A stretch of DNA of 40,205 nucleotides from Lachnospiraceae bacterium (GTDB lineage Bacteria; Bacillota; Clostridia; Lachnospirales; Lachnospiraceae), in the NCBI GenBank assembly GCA_028689655.1, contig JAQVCT010000023.1:1-40205 (forward strand), in the 5' to 3' direction. This document shows positions 33,441-40,108 of this stretch, piece after piece (the first letter of the stretch is position 1; each line of letters begins with the position of its first letter). The position numbers were made by a program, and so were the translations under genes. The notes beneath the pieces were generated by a model. That model was given only the letters and a program-made list of their open reading frames with translations. It had not been told where the DNA came from and did not search any database.

Positions 33441-35516
33441 GTGAAATTTACGATAAAACATGAAATTAAACATCGGATGCGTATTCACGCTGAGGGAAGA
33501 CCTATGACTTATGCACAGGCAGATACCCTGTTATATGTTCTGCGCAATGAGAGACAGGTGACTTTTGTAAAGGTATACGAGAGAACGGGTGATGCGGTGA
33601 TCGAATACGTAGGGGAACGCTCTGACATGATAGCGTTGTTACGAGGGTTTCAATATGACCGCGCGGAAGTTCCCACAGGAGTGATAGAGAATTCCGGAAG
33701 AGAATTGAATGCAGCTTATCAGGAGAAACTCATGGGGAAGGTAGTACTTCGCTATGCAGTGAAATGGCTGCTTCCACACCCTGTAAGAGCGTGTATGATC
33801 ACACTGAAATCTCTAAAATACATAAAGCAAGGTCTGATGACACTTTTGAAACACAGGATAGAGGTGCCGGTACTGGATGCCACAGCCATCGGCGTGTCCG
33901 TCCTTCGCAATGATATGGATACAGCCAGTTCTATTATGTTCCTGCTGGGCATCGGAGAACTGCTGGAGGAATGGACCCATAAGAAATCAGTGGATGATCT
34001 CGCCAGAAGTATGTCCCTGAATGTGCAAAAGGTATGGATCAAACAGGATAACAATGAGGTATTGATCTCTGCAAAGGATGTACGCGAGGGCGATCAGGTC
34101 ATGGTACACATGGGCAATGTGATTCCATTTGATGGGAACGTAGTGGCTGGAGATGCCATGGTCAATCAGGCGTCCCTCACAGGGGAATCTGTCCCAGTGA
34201 GAAGAACGAAGGAAGCCACCGTCTATGCAGGAACCGTGGTGGAGGAAGGGGAACTTACCATCCAGGTGAAGAAAGCGGGTGGCACCAGTCGCTTTGAGAA
34301 GATCGTCGCCATGATCGAGGAGTCGGAGAAGTTAAAATCAGGTCTGGAGAGCAGGGCAGAGCATCTGGCAGACAGGCTGGTACCTTACAGTCTCGGCGGA
34401 ACAATCCTTACTTATCTGCTCACTGGAAACGTGACCAGAGCGTTATCCATCCTCATGGTGGATTTCTCCTGTGCTTTAAAGCTCGCCATGCCAATCTCCG
34501 TACTGTCAGCCATCAGAGAGGCAAGCCTTCACGATGTTATGGTAAAGGGCGGCAAATATCTGGAGGCCATCGCGGATGCAGATACCATCGTATTCGACAA
34601 GACCGGGACACTGACCAAGGCGAAACCTACCGTGGTGGATGTGGTCTCCTTCAACGGTGATGATCCCGATGAACTGCTGCGAATTGCTGCCTGTCTGGAG
34701 GAGCATTTTCCACATTCCATGGCAAAAGCTGTGGTGAGTGCCGCCAAAAAGAAACATTTGCTCCATGAGGAGATGCACACCAAGGTGGAGTATATCGTGG
34801 CACACGGGATCTCCACCATGATTGGTGAGAAACATGCAGTGATTGGGAGTGCACACTTTGTATTCGAGGATGAGAAATGTACCATTCCGGCAGCAAAGCA
34901 GGAAACCTTTGATCATCTTCCGGCACATTATTCTCATCTGTATCTGGCACTGGATCATGAACTGGCAGCGGTGATCTGTATCGAAGATCCACTGCGCGAG
35001 GAAGCAGGTGCGGTGGTAAATTCTCTCCGAAAAGCGGGCTTCAGTAAGATCGTGATGATGACCGGGGACAGTGAGAGAACCGCAGCAGCAGTGGCGAAGA
35101 AGGTGGGAGTGGACGAATATTATTCCGAGGTTCTCCCGGAAGACAAAGCAAGCTTCGTAGAAAAAGAAAAGGCACTGGGCAGAAAGGTAGTCATGATCGG
35201 AGACGGCATCAACGATTCACCGGCACTTTCCGCAGCAGATGCAGGAATCGCTATCAGTGACGGCGCAGAGATAGCCAGGGAAATAGCAGATATCACTGTG
35301 GGTGCAGATGATCTGTATCAGATCGTCACATTGAAGGCATTGAGTGATGCATTGATGAAGAGAATTCACAGAAATTATAGAGTGATCGTAGGCTTTAACA
35401 CCATGCTGATTCTCCTGGGCGTGGGTAGCGTGATACAGCCAACCACCTCCGCATTACTGCACAATTCCTCCACCCTTGTGATTGGTCTCCAGAGTATGCA
35501 GAATCTGTTGGACTAG
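33441..35516 (+). CDS. Heavy-metal translocating P-type ATPase (P1B-like)
   Basis: This 691-aa metal pump has ASLTGESVPV (actuator, about residue 247), VFDKTGTLTKAKPT (phosphorylation Asp, about 385) and MIGDGINDSPAL (about 587). A HFPHSMA motif matches the HP region. The transmembrane metal motif is SCALKLAMP (about 342) instead of CPC or SPC, with HNSST near the C-terminus. There is no N-terminal MxCxxC domain. GTG 33441 follows AGAAGGA. The transported ion is not deducible; iron or manganese efflux is plausible given the feoA and putative metal boxes nearby. Confidence 0.9.
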   Translation: MKFTIKHEIKHRMRIHAEGRPMTYAQADTLLYVLRNERQVTFVKVYERTGDAVIEYVGERSDMIALLRGFQYDRAEVPTGVIENSGRELNAAYQEKLMGKVVLRYAVKWLLPHPVRACMITLKSLKYIKQGLMTLLKHRIEVPVLDATAIGVSVLRNDMDTASSIMFLLGIGELLEEWTHKKSVDDLARSMSLNVQKVWIKQDNNEVLISAKDVREGDQVMVHMGNVIPFDGNVVAGDAMVNQASLTGESVPVRRTKEATVYAGTVVEEGELTIQVKKAGGTSRFEKIVAMIEESEKLKSGLESRAEHLADRLVPYSLGGTILTYLLTGNVTRALSILMVDFSCALKLAMPISVLSAIREASLHDVMVKGGKYLEAIADADTIVFDKTGTLTKAKPTVVDVVSFNGDDPDELLRIAACLEEHFPHSMAKAVVSAAKKKHLLHEEMHTKVEYIVAHGISTMIGEKHAVIGSAHFVFEDEKCTIPAAKQETFDHLPAHYSHLYLALDHELAAVICIEDPLREEAGAVVNSLRKAGFSKIVMMTGDSERTAAAVAKKVGVDEYYSEVLPEDKASFVEKEKALGRKVVMIGDGINDSPALSAADAGIAISDGAEIAREIADITVGADDLYQIVTLKALSDALMKRIHRNYRVIVGFNTMLILLGVGSVIQPTTSALLHNSSTLVIGLQSMQNLLD

Positions 35517-35571
35517 CAGAGCATGTAAACAAAATGTTGTTTTTTCATATTCTATTTTCAGGTATGTAAAT

Positions 35572-35605
35572 AAAACCGAGGTTAGCCTATGTTAACCTCG
35601 GTTTT
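35572..35605 (+). terminator. Terminator dyad of the ATPase operon, resembling the metal box
   Basis: AAAACCGAGGTTA (35572-35584) pairs perfectly with TAACCTCGGTTTT (35593-35605). Its core GTTAG-CCTATG-TTAAC is one mismatch from GTTAG-N6-CTAAC, so it could double as a repressor site. Confidence 0.85.
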
Positions 35606-35675
35606 AAGTTAGGGCCTTTCACATATCAAATTATTTCTACCAGAATTTTGTCACCATGAGAACACAAAGTAAGGG

Positions 35676-35704
35676 TTGGAATCAGAGAAAATAGGTGCTA
35701 CAAT
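35676..35704 (+). promoter_or_regulatory. Promoter of the SAM methyltransferase
   Basis: TTGGAA (35676-35681), 17 bp, TACAAT (35699-35704) with an extended TGC. The start near 35711 falls inside the adjacent dyad. Confidence 0.75.
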
Positions 35705-35707
35705 AAA

Positions 35708-35723
35708 GTTAGATAAGACTAAC
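35708..35723. promoter_or_regulatory. GTTAG-N6-CTAAC metal-box candidate 1
   Basis: GTTAGATAAGACTAAC straddles +1. The half-sites match the TTAG...CTAA core of DtxR/IdeR-family operators. Binding would block initiation. Regulator inferred. Confidence 0.65.
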
Positions 35724-35739
35724 GAAAAGGTGAGAATCA

Positions 35740-36366
35740 ATGAAAACAAGTGACAACAGAGCATTTTGGGATAAGGTGGCAGGAATTTATGGGAATATTG
35801 TCTATCATGGAAGAAAAGCACAGAAAGCCTATGATACCATGACTGATCTGATCGGTACTCATCTGAATCGGAATATGGATGTGCTGGAGTTGGCCTGTGG
35901 ACCTGGAATCCTGTCCTTTCAGATCGTCAATCAATGTAGAAGCCTGGAGGCAACAGATTTCTCTCAGTGTATGATCGCGGAGGCGAAGGACAAAAATCAT
36001 AGCCGCAGACTGCACTTCTCTGTACAGGATGCCACGAATCTCCCCTATGGACAGCAGACTTTCGATGCGGTGCTTATGGCAAATGCACTTCATATCATGC
36101 CGGAACCGGAGCAGGTACTGGAAAATATTAAAAGCGTGTTAAAGCCTGAGGGCATCTTTCTATGTCCTACATTCACCCGGGAGGTGGGAAAATATACGGT
36201 TAAGGAAAGGCTTATGGAACTTGCAGGATTTCGCACCTATTCCAGATGGACCCATGAATCGTTTTTGGAATTTTTAAGGCAAAATGGATTTCGGATTGCG
36301 GACGAGAAGATCATCCGGGGTCACAATTTCCCCATTTCTTTTGTCATGGCGTGTAAGCAAAAGTAG
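35740..36366 (+). CDS. Class I SAM-dependent methyltransferase
   Basis: This 208-aa cytoplasmic methyltransferase has motif I VLELACGPGILSFQIV (about residue 47), acidic motif II EATDFS and NLPYGQQTFDAVLMANALHIM (motifs III/IV). The rest matches small class I enzymes of unknown substrate. It is controlled by a promoter whose +1 lies in a putative DtxR-type box and is followed by the feoA promoter, so a role in metal or iron stress (for example metallophore or quinone modification) is possible but unproven. AAAAGGTGAG precedes ATG 35740. Confidence 0.85.
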   Translation: MKTSDNRAFWDKVAGIYGNIVYHGRKAQKAYDTMTDLIGTHLNRNMDVLELACGPGILSFQIVNQCRSLEATDFSQCMIAEAKDKNHSRRLHFSVQDATNLPYGQQTFDAVLMANALHIMPEPEQVLENIKSVLKPEGIFLCPTFTREVGKYTVKERLMELAGFRTYSRWTHESFLEFLRQNGFRIADEKIIRGHNFPISFVMACKQK

Positions 36367-36374
36367 TACTTTTG

Positions 36375-36403
36375 TTGCATTCTATTATCAGTTATGCTAT
36401 TAT
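36375..36403 (+). promoter_or_regulatory. Promoter of feoA
   Basis: TTGCAT (36375-36380), 17 bp, TATTAT (36398-36403) with an extended TGC. The predicted start, near 36410, is inside the next dyad. Confidence 0.7.
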
Positions 36404-36433
36404 AATCAAGGTTAGTTAATACTAACCTTGATT
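36404..36433. promoter_or_regulatory. GTTAG-N6-CTAAC metal-box candidate 2, large palindrome
   Basis: The 13-bp arms AATCAAGGTTAGT and ACTAACCTTGATT flank TAAT, followed by TTTTT. The core GTTAG-TTAATA-CTAAC (36411-36426) matches the DtxR/IdeR-type consensus closely. It may also terminate the methyltransferase transcript. Confidence 0.72.
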
Positions 36434-36496
36434 TTTTATTCATACATCTAAATCATGTAAATATGTACTGTTAATAGGAAACGGGGGGATAGCAGG

Positions 36497-36715
36497 ATGC
36501 CACTTAATCTTGCAGAGTTAAATAAGCACTATATCATACAGAAAATATGTGGTCAGGAAAAGATCAGACATCATCTGGAGACACTGGGTATCATAGCGGG
36601 ATGCGAGATTATCGTATTGTCAGAATTATCGGAATATTATGTGGTGGTGGTCAAAGGAAGTAAATTCGGATTGGACAAACGACTGGCACAGAAGATCATT
36701 ATCATGGCAGAATAG
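36497..36715 (+). CDS. feoA: FeoA-domain protein
   Basis: This 72-aa FeoA (SH3-like) domain protein acts with the ferrous iron permease FeoB. The pattern HLETLGIIAGCEIIVLSEL and VVVVKGSKFGLDKRLAQKI is diagnostic. A feoB gene is absent from the window, so this copy is an orphan or feoB lies elsewhere. The promoter with metal-box dyad at 36404 fits iron control. ATG 36497 follows GGGGGGATAGCAGG. A truncated EAL gene follows 33 nt downstream. Confidence 0.9.
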   Translation: MPLNLAELNKHYIIQKICGQEKIRHHLETLGIIAGCEIIVLSELSEYYVVVVKGSKFGLDKRLAQKIIIMAE

Positions 36716-36748
36716 TTGGAAATATTCACATCCTTTGGAGGAAGATAA

Positions 36749-37222
36749 ATGGACAAAAATCAATACAGCAAGAAAATTTTTCGTATATTAATGGTTCTTT
36801 CTATGGTTATTATTGTATGTTCCGTATTTCTATATATCCATCTATTCAAAGTGAATGAGTCTTCTTATTTACTGGCGCGTCATGGGGTGATGTTCATTAT
36901 GATCCTATTATTGATTCATTTTTCACTGATGATCATCCTGTCAGGGCAAATGCAGGACATTCAGTTCGATGAGATTAAGATCGATAAGCAATTTTTCTCC
37001 AAAGGTCTGAACCACAATGGCAGGATCGTACTTCAGGAAATATTTCATATGCTGAAACGTATGCATAAATCCATCGTGTGCGAGGGTGTGGAGACGGAAG
37101 ATGCCATTGCATTCCTCACGGAGCTTGACTGCGACGAACTCCAGGGCTTCTATTATTATAAGCCCATGCCGCTTCAAGCGTTTGAGTTGCTATTATCGCA
37201 GGATAGATCACCCATAGTGTAA
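36749..37222 (+). CDS. Membrane-anchored truncated EAL-domain protein (hybrid)
   Basis: This 157-aa protein joins two transmembrane segments (about 13-33 and 47-66) to the second half of an EAL phosphodiesterase domain: FDEIKIDKQFF, IVCEGVETEDAIAFL and DELQGFYYYKPMPLQAF. The EAL signature and the first metal and substrate residues are missing, so cyclic-di-GMP hydrolysis is unlikely. The junction near residue 70 looks like an internal deletion that fused a membrane N-terminus to an EAL C-terminus. It could bind c-di-GMP weakly, interact with a partner or be a decaying gene. GGAGGAAG precedes ATG 36749. Confidence 0.8.
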   Translation: MDKNQYSKKIFRILMVLSMVIIVCSVFLYIHLFKVNESSYLLARHGVMFIMILLLIHFSLMIILSGQMQDIQFDEIKIDKQFFSKGLNHNGRIVLQEIFHMLKRMHKSIVCEGVETEDAIAFLTELDCDELQGFYYYKPMPLQAFELLLSQDRSPIV

Positions 37223-37517
37223 TAAAAAATAGTTACTGTAAAAACCTGCCTGTTCTTTTCTCAGCAGTGAAACATGAAAAATTTACGTCTAAAATAATCT
37301 AAATTTGACAAAATTATATTATGATGTAAGGGAAAAAGGTGTTTTGACCATTGATACTTACGGATTATTTCACACTTTGTGTTTTCATAATCCTAAAAAC
37401 ATTCGAAATTCTCCCTGATCGGGCTACTTTCTCATGTTTTACGGGTCCCAAATTCATGCTTTTTCGTGCGAGCACGAAACGCATGACCTTTTGACCCTGG
37501 TATTATAATATTATAGT
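37223..37517. other. Intergenic region with a three-tier hairpin
   Basis: There is no gene. A compound hairpin spans 37443-37497: GGGTC/GACCC outside, TCATGC/GCATGA in the middle, TCGTGC/GCACGA at the top. A lone TTGACA at 37305 lacks a matching -10. The hairpin resembles short intergenic repetitive elements of this bacterial group. Confidence 0.55.
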
Positions 37518-37546
37518 TTGTAAAAAAGGAAAAGAAAGTGTATACT
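37518..37546 (+). promoter_or_regulatory. Promoter of the micro-ORF unit
   Basis: TTGTAA (37518-37523), 17 bp, TATACT (37541-37546); predicted start near 37553. Confidence 0.7.
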
Positions 37547-37556
37547 CAAAATAGGA

Positions 37557-37572
37557 GTTAGATAAAACTAAC
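37557..37572. promoter_or_regulatory. GTTAG-N6-CTAAC metal-box candidate 3
   Basis: GTTAGATAAAACTAAC starts at about +5 and differs from candidate 1 in a single base. This conservation in both sequence and position relative to +1 is the best argument that a repressor binds all three. Confidence 0.68.
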
Positions 37573-37576
37573 ATAA

Positions 37577-37717
37577 ATGAATCACAACTATCCGGGTAAT
37601 CAAGAGATAAATTATGAAGATTTAAGTTATTATCATCTGACTTATCGTAATCTAAGTGGTTATAATCTAAGACTTAGAGGAAATCGGATAAGGGAATGGA
37701 GAGAGTATGAGTATTGA
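37577..37717 (+). CDS. 46-aa pentapeptide-repeat-like microprotein (tentative)
   Basis: This short frame begins MNHNYPGNQE and has leucines at 16, 21, 26 and 31, each preceded by D, H or N (YEDLS-YYHLT-YRNLS-GYNLR). That matches the (A/x)(D/N)Lxx five-residue periodicity of pentapeptide repeats. It is rich in Tyr, Asn and Arg. It lies directly behind a promoter with a metal box. No good Shine-Dalgarno is found; GGAG at 37554 is about 20 nt away. It overlaps the next ORF by 11 nt. It could be a genuine peptide or a remnant of a longer pentapeptide protein. Confidence 0.4.
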   Translation: MNHNYPGNQEINYEDLSYYHLTYRNLSGYNLRLRGNRIREWREYEY

Positions 37718-37844
37718 TGGTCTGCAATCATTTTGCTATGGTGTGTCAGCCATAGCCATCGCTGTAGTGTTTCTGGCAATTCTAAATTGGGTCAAAGGAA
37801 AAGCCCGTAGAATGTTAGAGAAGGAATACAAGAAGTTATCATAG
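37707..37844 (+). CDS. 45-aa single-pass membrane microprotein
   Basis: This frame starts MSIDGLQSFCYG, has one hydrophobic helix (about 11-30, AIAIAVVFLAIL) and a basic C-terminus (WVKGKARRMLEKEYKKLS). The Shine-Dalgarno GGAGAG lies just before the ATG, which overlaps the previous ORF. It is transcribed from the metal-box promoter at 37518. I do not recognise the family. Small membrane proteins are common in Feo-type iron loci, which makes a role in metal handling a hypothesis only. Confidence 0.5.
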   Translation: MSIDGLQSFCYGVSAIAIAVVFLAILNWVKGKARRMLEKEYKKLS

Positions 37845-37979
37845 AGGAATTGGAAAGAGAATCCTGTACGTATCTACACCTTACAGGAGATTAGAAAGCT
37901 GTGTGAACAGGCAGGACTCAAAGTCAGCATGCTGGAACATAGGCGTGGTATGAGACTTCATGCGGTGTGCAGAAAGTAG
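37845..37979 (+). pseudogene. C-terminal fragment of a SAM methyltransferase
   Basis: Directly after the stop of the 45-aa ORF, the same frame reads on as ENPVRIYTLQEIRKLCEQAG and ends RGMRLHAVCRK before a stop at 37977. This resembles the C-terminal YTxxELxxLLExAGF...HxVxRK end of class I methyltransferases. There is no start codon or upstream domain, so it is a leftover of a deleted gene. It is not the same sequence as the intact methyltransferase at 35740. Confidence 0.55.
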
Positions 37980-38292
37980 TATATCGTTACTGTTCACACG
38001 CAAGCTTGACACCTGCTGTCAAGCTATGCGCCAATCAAGTAAATATAACCATGAGCCGGTCCCATCATCGAAGATGATTTAAAAATGGACCGGCGGCGTT
38101 ACTGGAACAGATTTATCTGTGAACAGTAACAGTATATCGTTACTGTTCACACGCAAGCTTGACACCTGCTGTCAAGCTATGCGCCAATCAAGTAAATATA
38201 ACCATGAGCCGGTCCCATCATCGAAGATGATTTAAAAATGGACCGGCGGTGTTACTGGAACAGATTTATCTGTGAACAGTAACAGTATATCA
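37978..38292. repeat. Tandem duplication of a 153-bp multi-stem palindromic element
   Basis: Unit 1 (37978-38130) and unit 2 (38131-38283) differ at one base, and a third copy starts for 9 bp. Each unit is bounded by a perfect 13-bp inverted repeat, GTTACTGTTCACA / TGTGAACAGTAAC. Inside, AGCTTGACA/TGTCAAGCT forms one stem, GCCGGTCC/GGACCGGC another, topped by ATCATC-GAA-GATGAT. GTTACTG...CAGTAAC with ACAGA/TCTGT gives an alternative 3' hairpin that competes with the outer stem. No coding frame is present. It is likely a structured intergenic repeat or a non-autonomous mobile element. Confidence 0.88.
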
Positions 38293-38316
38293 TTTGGCTG
38301 ACTTGAAATTTGCAAT

Positions 38317-38386
38317 ATTAACTTTACTGAAATTATAGTATATGTTAAAATATCCACAAGCAAGTTATTTCTATAATCTAACTACG
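38317..38386 (+). repeat. 70-bp dispersed repeat, copy 2
   Basis: This copy has 68 of 70 bases identical to 32491-32560. It lies 147 bp upstream of the Rpn-family gene, between the palindromic array and the gene. Confidence 0.85.
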
Positions 38387-38533
38387 ACCAAGTCGTATCT
38401 ATTATCATTCACCCTATTCGGGATTCAGATTAGAAGTCTTATCATTGCTTATATTCCAATACAAAAATGAGGCTTTCCAGAAGAATCCCAATGGATGAGA
38501 CAGGAGCCTCCATATCACAAAGGAGGATGTTGG

Positions 38534-39499
38534 ATGAACAAATTATCAACACGTGCACAGGGGATGGAGCCTGTGAAAGCGGAAGCAGCCTATAAGGACA
38601 GGGTGTTCCGTATGATTTTTAAGGATAAGAAGGAGCTTCTCAGTCTTTATAATGCAGTGAGGGGAACCAATTACAGCAATACGGAGGATCTGGAGATCAA
38701 CACGCTGGAAAATGCCATTTATATGAAGATGAAAAACGACCTGTCTTTTATGATTGATTCCAGCGTGTCGCTGTATGAACATCAATCGACGTATAACCCG
38801 AATATGCCACTGAGAAATCTGTTCTACATTTCAGATTTGTATAAGATTATGACAAGAGACGAGAATCTTTATGGGAGGAAGCTGATTCAGCTCCCCACAC
38901 CGGAGTTTGTGGTTTTCTACAATGGAGTGGAGGAACAGCCGGAGAAAAAGATATTTCCTTTATCGGATTCTTATATAAAAGAAACAAAAGAAGTCAATTT
39001 AGAATTGAAGGTATTATCCTTGAACATAAATCAGGGACATAATGAGGAACTTATGAAGAACTGCAGGACCTTGCGGGATTATATGGTCTATGTGAATAAG
39101 GTAAGGAATTATGTATCTGAGGCTGACACAACGCTGGAGGAAGCGGTGGAAAGAGCAATCGCAGAATGCATAGCGGAGGGAAGTCTGGTAGAATTTCTGT
39201 CTAAGAATCGAGCGGAGGCGAAGAACGTGAGTATTTATGAATATGATGAAGAGAAACATATGGCACAGGAACGAGAACAGGCAAGGGAGGAAGGTCGAGA
39301 GGAAGGAAGAGAAGAAGGTCGTGAGGAAGGCCGAGAGGAAGGACGCGAAGAAGGACGTGAGGTGGGTATCGAAGCACTTATCCTGGATAATGTAGAGGAG
39401 GGAATCAGCGTGGACAGGATATGTCAAAAGCTTGAGAAGAGATTCCAATTAACCAAAGAGCAAAGTGAGCACTACTGGAAGAAGTACGGTGAATTGTAG
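38534..39499 (+). CDS. Rpn/YhgA-type PD-(D/E)XK nuclease (putative transposase family)
   Basis: This protein of about 321 aa belongs to the Rpn family of recombination-promoting nucleases. FKDKKELLSLYNAVRGTNY and the catalytic region SFMIDSSVSLYEHQSTYNPNMPLR (acidic residue, then E-x-Q) are typical. PTPEFVVFYNG follows. The C-terminal region contains about five GREE repeats encoded by 12-bp units (about 39290-39360), then a helical tail. AAAGGAGG lies 8 nt before ATG 38534. The neighbouring 70-bp repeat and palindromic array are consistent with a mobile context. The repeat region may vary in copy number between strains. Confidence 0.88.
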   Translation: MNKLSTRAQGMEPVKAEAAYKDRVFRMIFKDKKELLSLYNAVRGTNYSNTEDLEINTLENAIYMKMKNDLSFMIDSSVSLYEHQSTYNPNMPLRNLFYISDLYKIMTRDENLYGRKLIQLPTPEFVVFYNGVEEQPEKKIFPLSDSYIKETKEVNLELKVLSLNINQGHNEELMKNCRTLRDYMVYVNKVRNYVSEADTTLEEAVERAIAECIAEGSLVEFLSKNRAEAKNVSIYEYDEEKHMAQEREQAREEGREEGREEGREEGREEGREEGREVGIEALILDNVEEGISVDRICQKLEKRFQLTKEQSEHYWKKYGEL

Positions 39500-39572
39500 T
39501 AACAAATTTTCAATATTATTACATAGATTGAAAACCTATAAAAAGATTTAAAAACTAGCGATTGTAAAAAAC

Positions 39573-39601
39573 TTGCATATATGAGAATTGTCAATTATAA
39601 T
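39573..39601 (+). promoter_or_regulatory. Promoter of the cobalamin riboswitch transcript
   Basis: TTGCAT (39573-39578), 17 bp, TATAAT (39596-39601); start near 39608. Confidence 0.75.
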
Positions 39602-39639
39602 AATACAGAACTATGATAATATCAATCATACAAATGAAT

Positions 39640-39815
39640 CCATTTAAGGTGTCAGAGAACAGTGAAGGCTGTGGCTCTGATGAAAAGGGAAACAGGTGTA
39701 AATCCTGTACGAACTCGTCACTGTGATAAGGGAGTTCCATACACGAAGCCACTGGACATGATCTGGGAAGGCGGTATGGAGCGTTGATCTTTCAGCCAGG
39801 AGACCTGCCTGAAAT
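39640..39815 (+). promoter_or_regulatory. Cobalamin (B12) riboswitch aptamer
   Basis: Conserved blocks occur in order: AAAGGGAAACAGGTGTAAATC (39684 on), CGTCACTGTGATAAGGGAG, GAAGCCACTG, CTGGGAAGGCGG and the B12 box CAGCCAGGAGACCTGCCT (39793-39810). The adenosyl- or methylcobalamin class is not resolved. It is followed by a perfect terminator at 39896, so B12 probably represses by termination. No intact gene starts behind it in this window. Confidence 0.95.
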
Positions 39816-39895
39816 GTAGTGTATTACAGCCACGAGTAAATTGGCGCGTATGGAATCAGGCAATCCTGTGTTTTACAGATCATGTTGTCTTTATG

Positions 39896-39925
39896 ATCCA
39901 TGCCATTCGTGGCATGGATTTTTTT
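39896..39925 (+). terminator. Terminator of the cobalamin riboswitch
   Basis: ATCCATGCCA-TTCG-TGGCATGGAT (perfect 10-bp stem, UUCG loop) followed by TTTTTT. Confidence 0.95.
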
Positions 39926-40108
39926 CGCGAGTAACGATGAAAATACCATGCTTGCATGAGCATTTGAGGAGTACCGCGAGAATCTCGAAATACGCATAGC
40001 GTGCTTTGGAATCTGTATGAAAACAAACAACACAGGAGGAGAAGTGTGAATCAATAACCTGAATTTTGACCGTAAAAGTCCCTTGTTTGGAAAATCTGTA
40101 AAAAAGAT
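39926..40108. other. Post-terminator region with a ribosome site but no gene
   Basis: A strong Shine-Dalgarno AGGAGGAG (40034-40041) is followed by GTG codons at 40044 and 40046 that hit stops immediately. Small palindromes (CGAGA-A-TCTCG; ATGC...GCAT) lie upstream. The expected B12-regulated gene seems displaced or interrupted by the minus-strand gene that starts beyond the window. Confidence 0.5.

Noticed and set aside
37978..38292. CRISPR array or integron attC-like interpretation of the tandem palindromic units
   Set aside because: There are only two adjacent full-length units with no spacers and no GTTRRRY/RYYYAAC core sites or cas genes.
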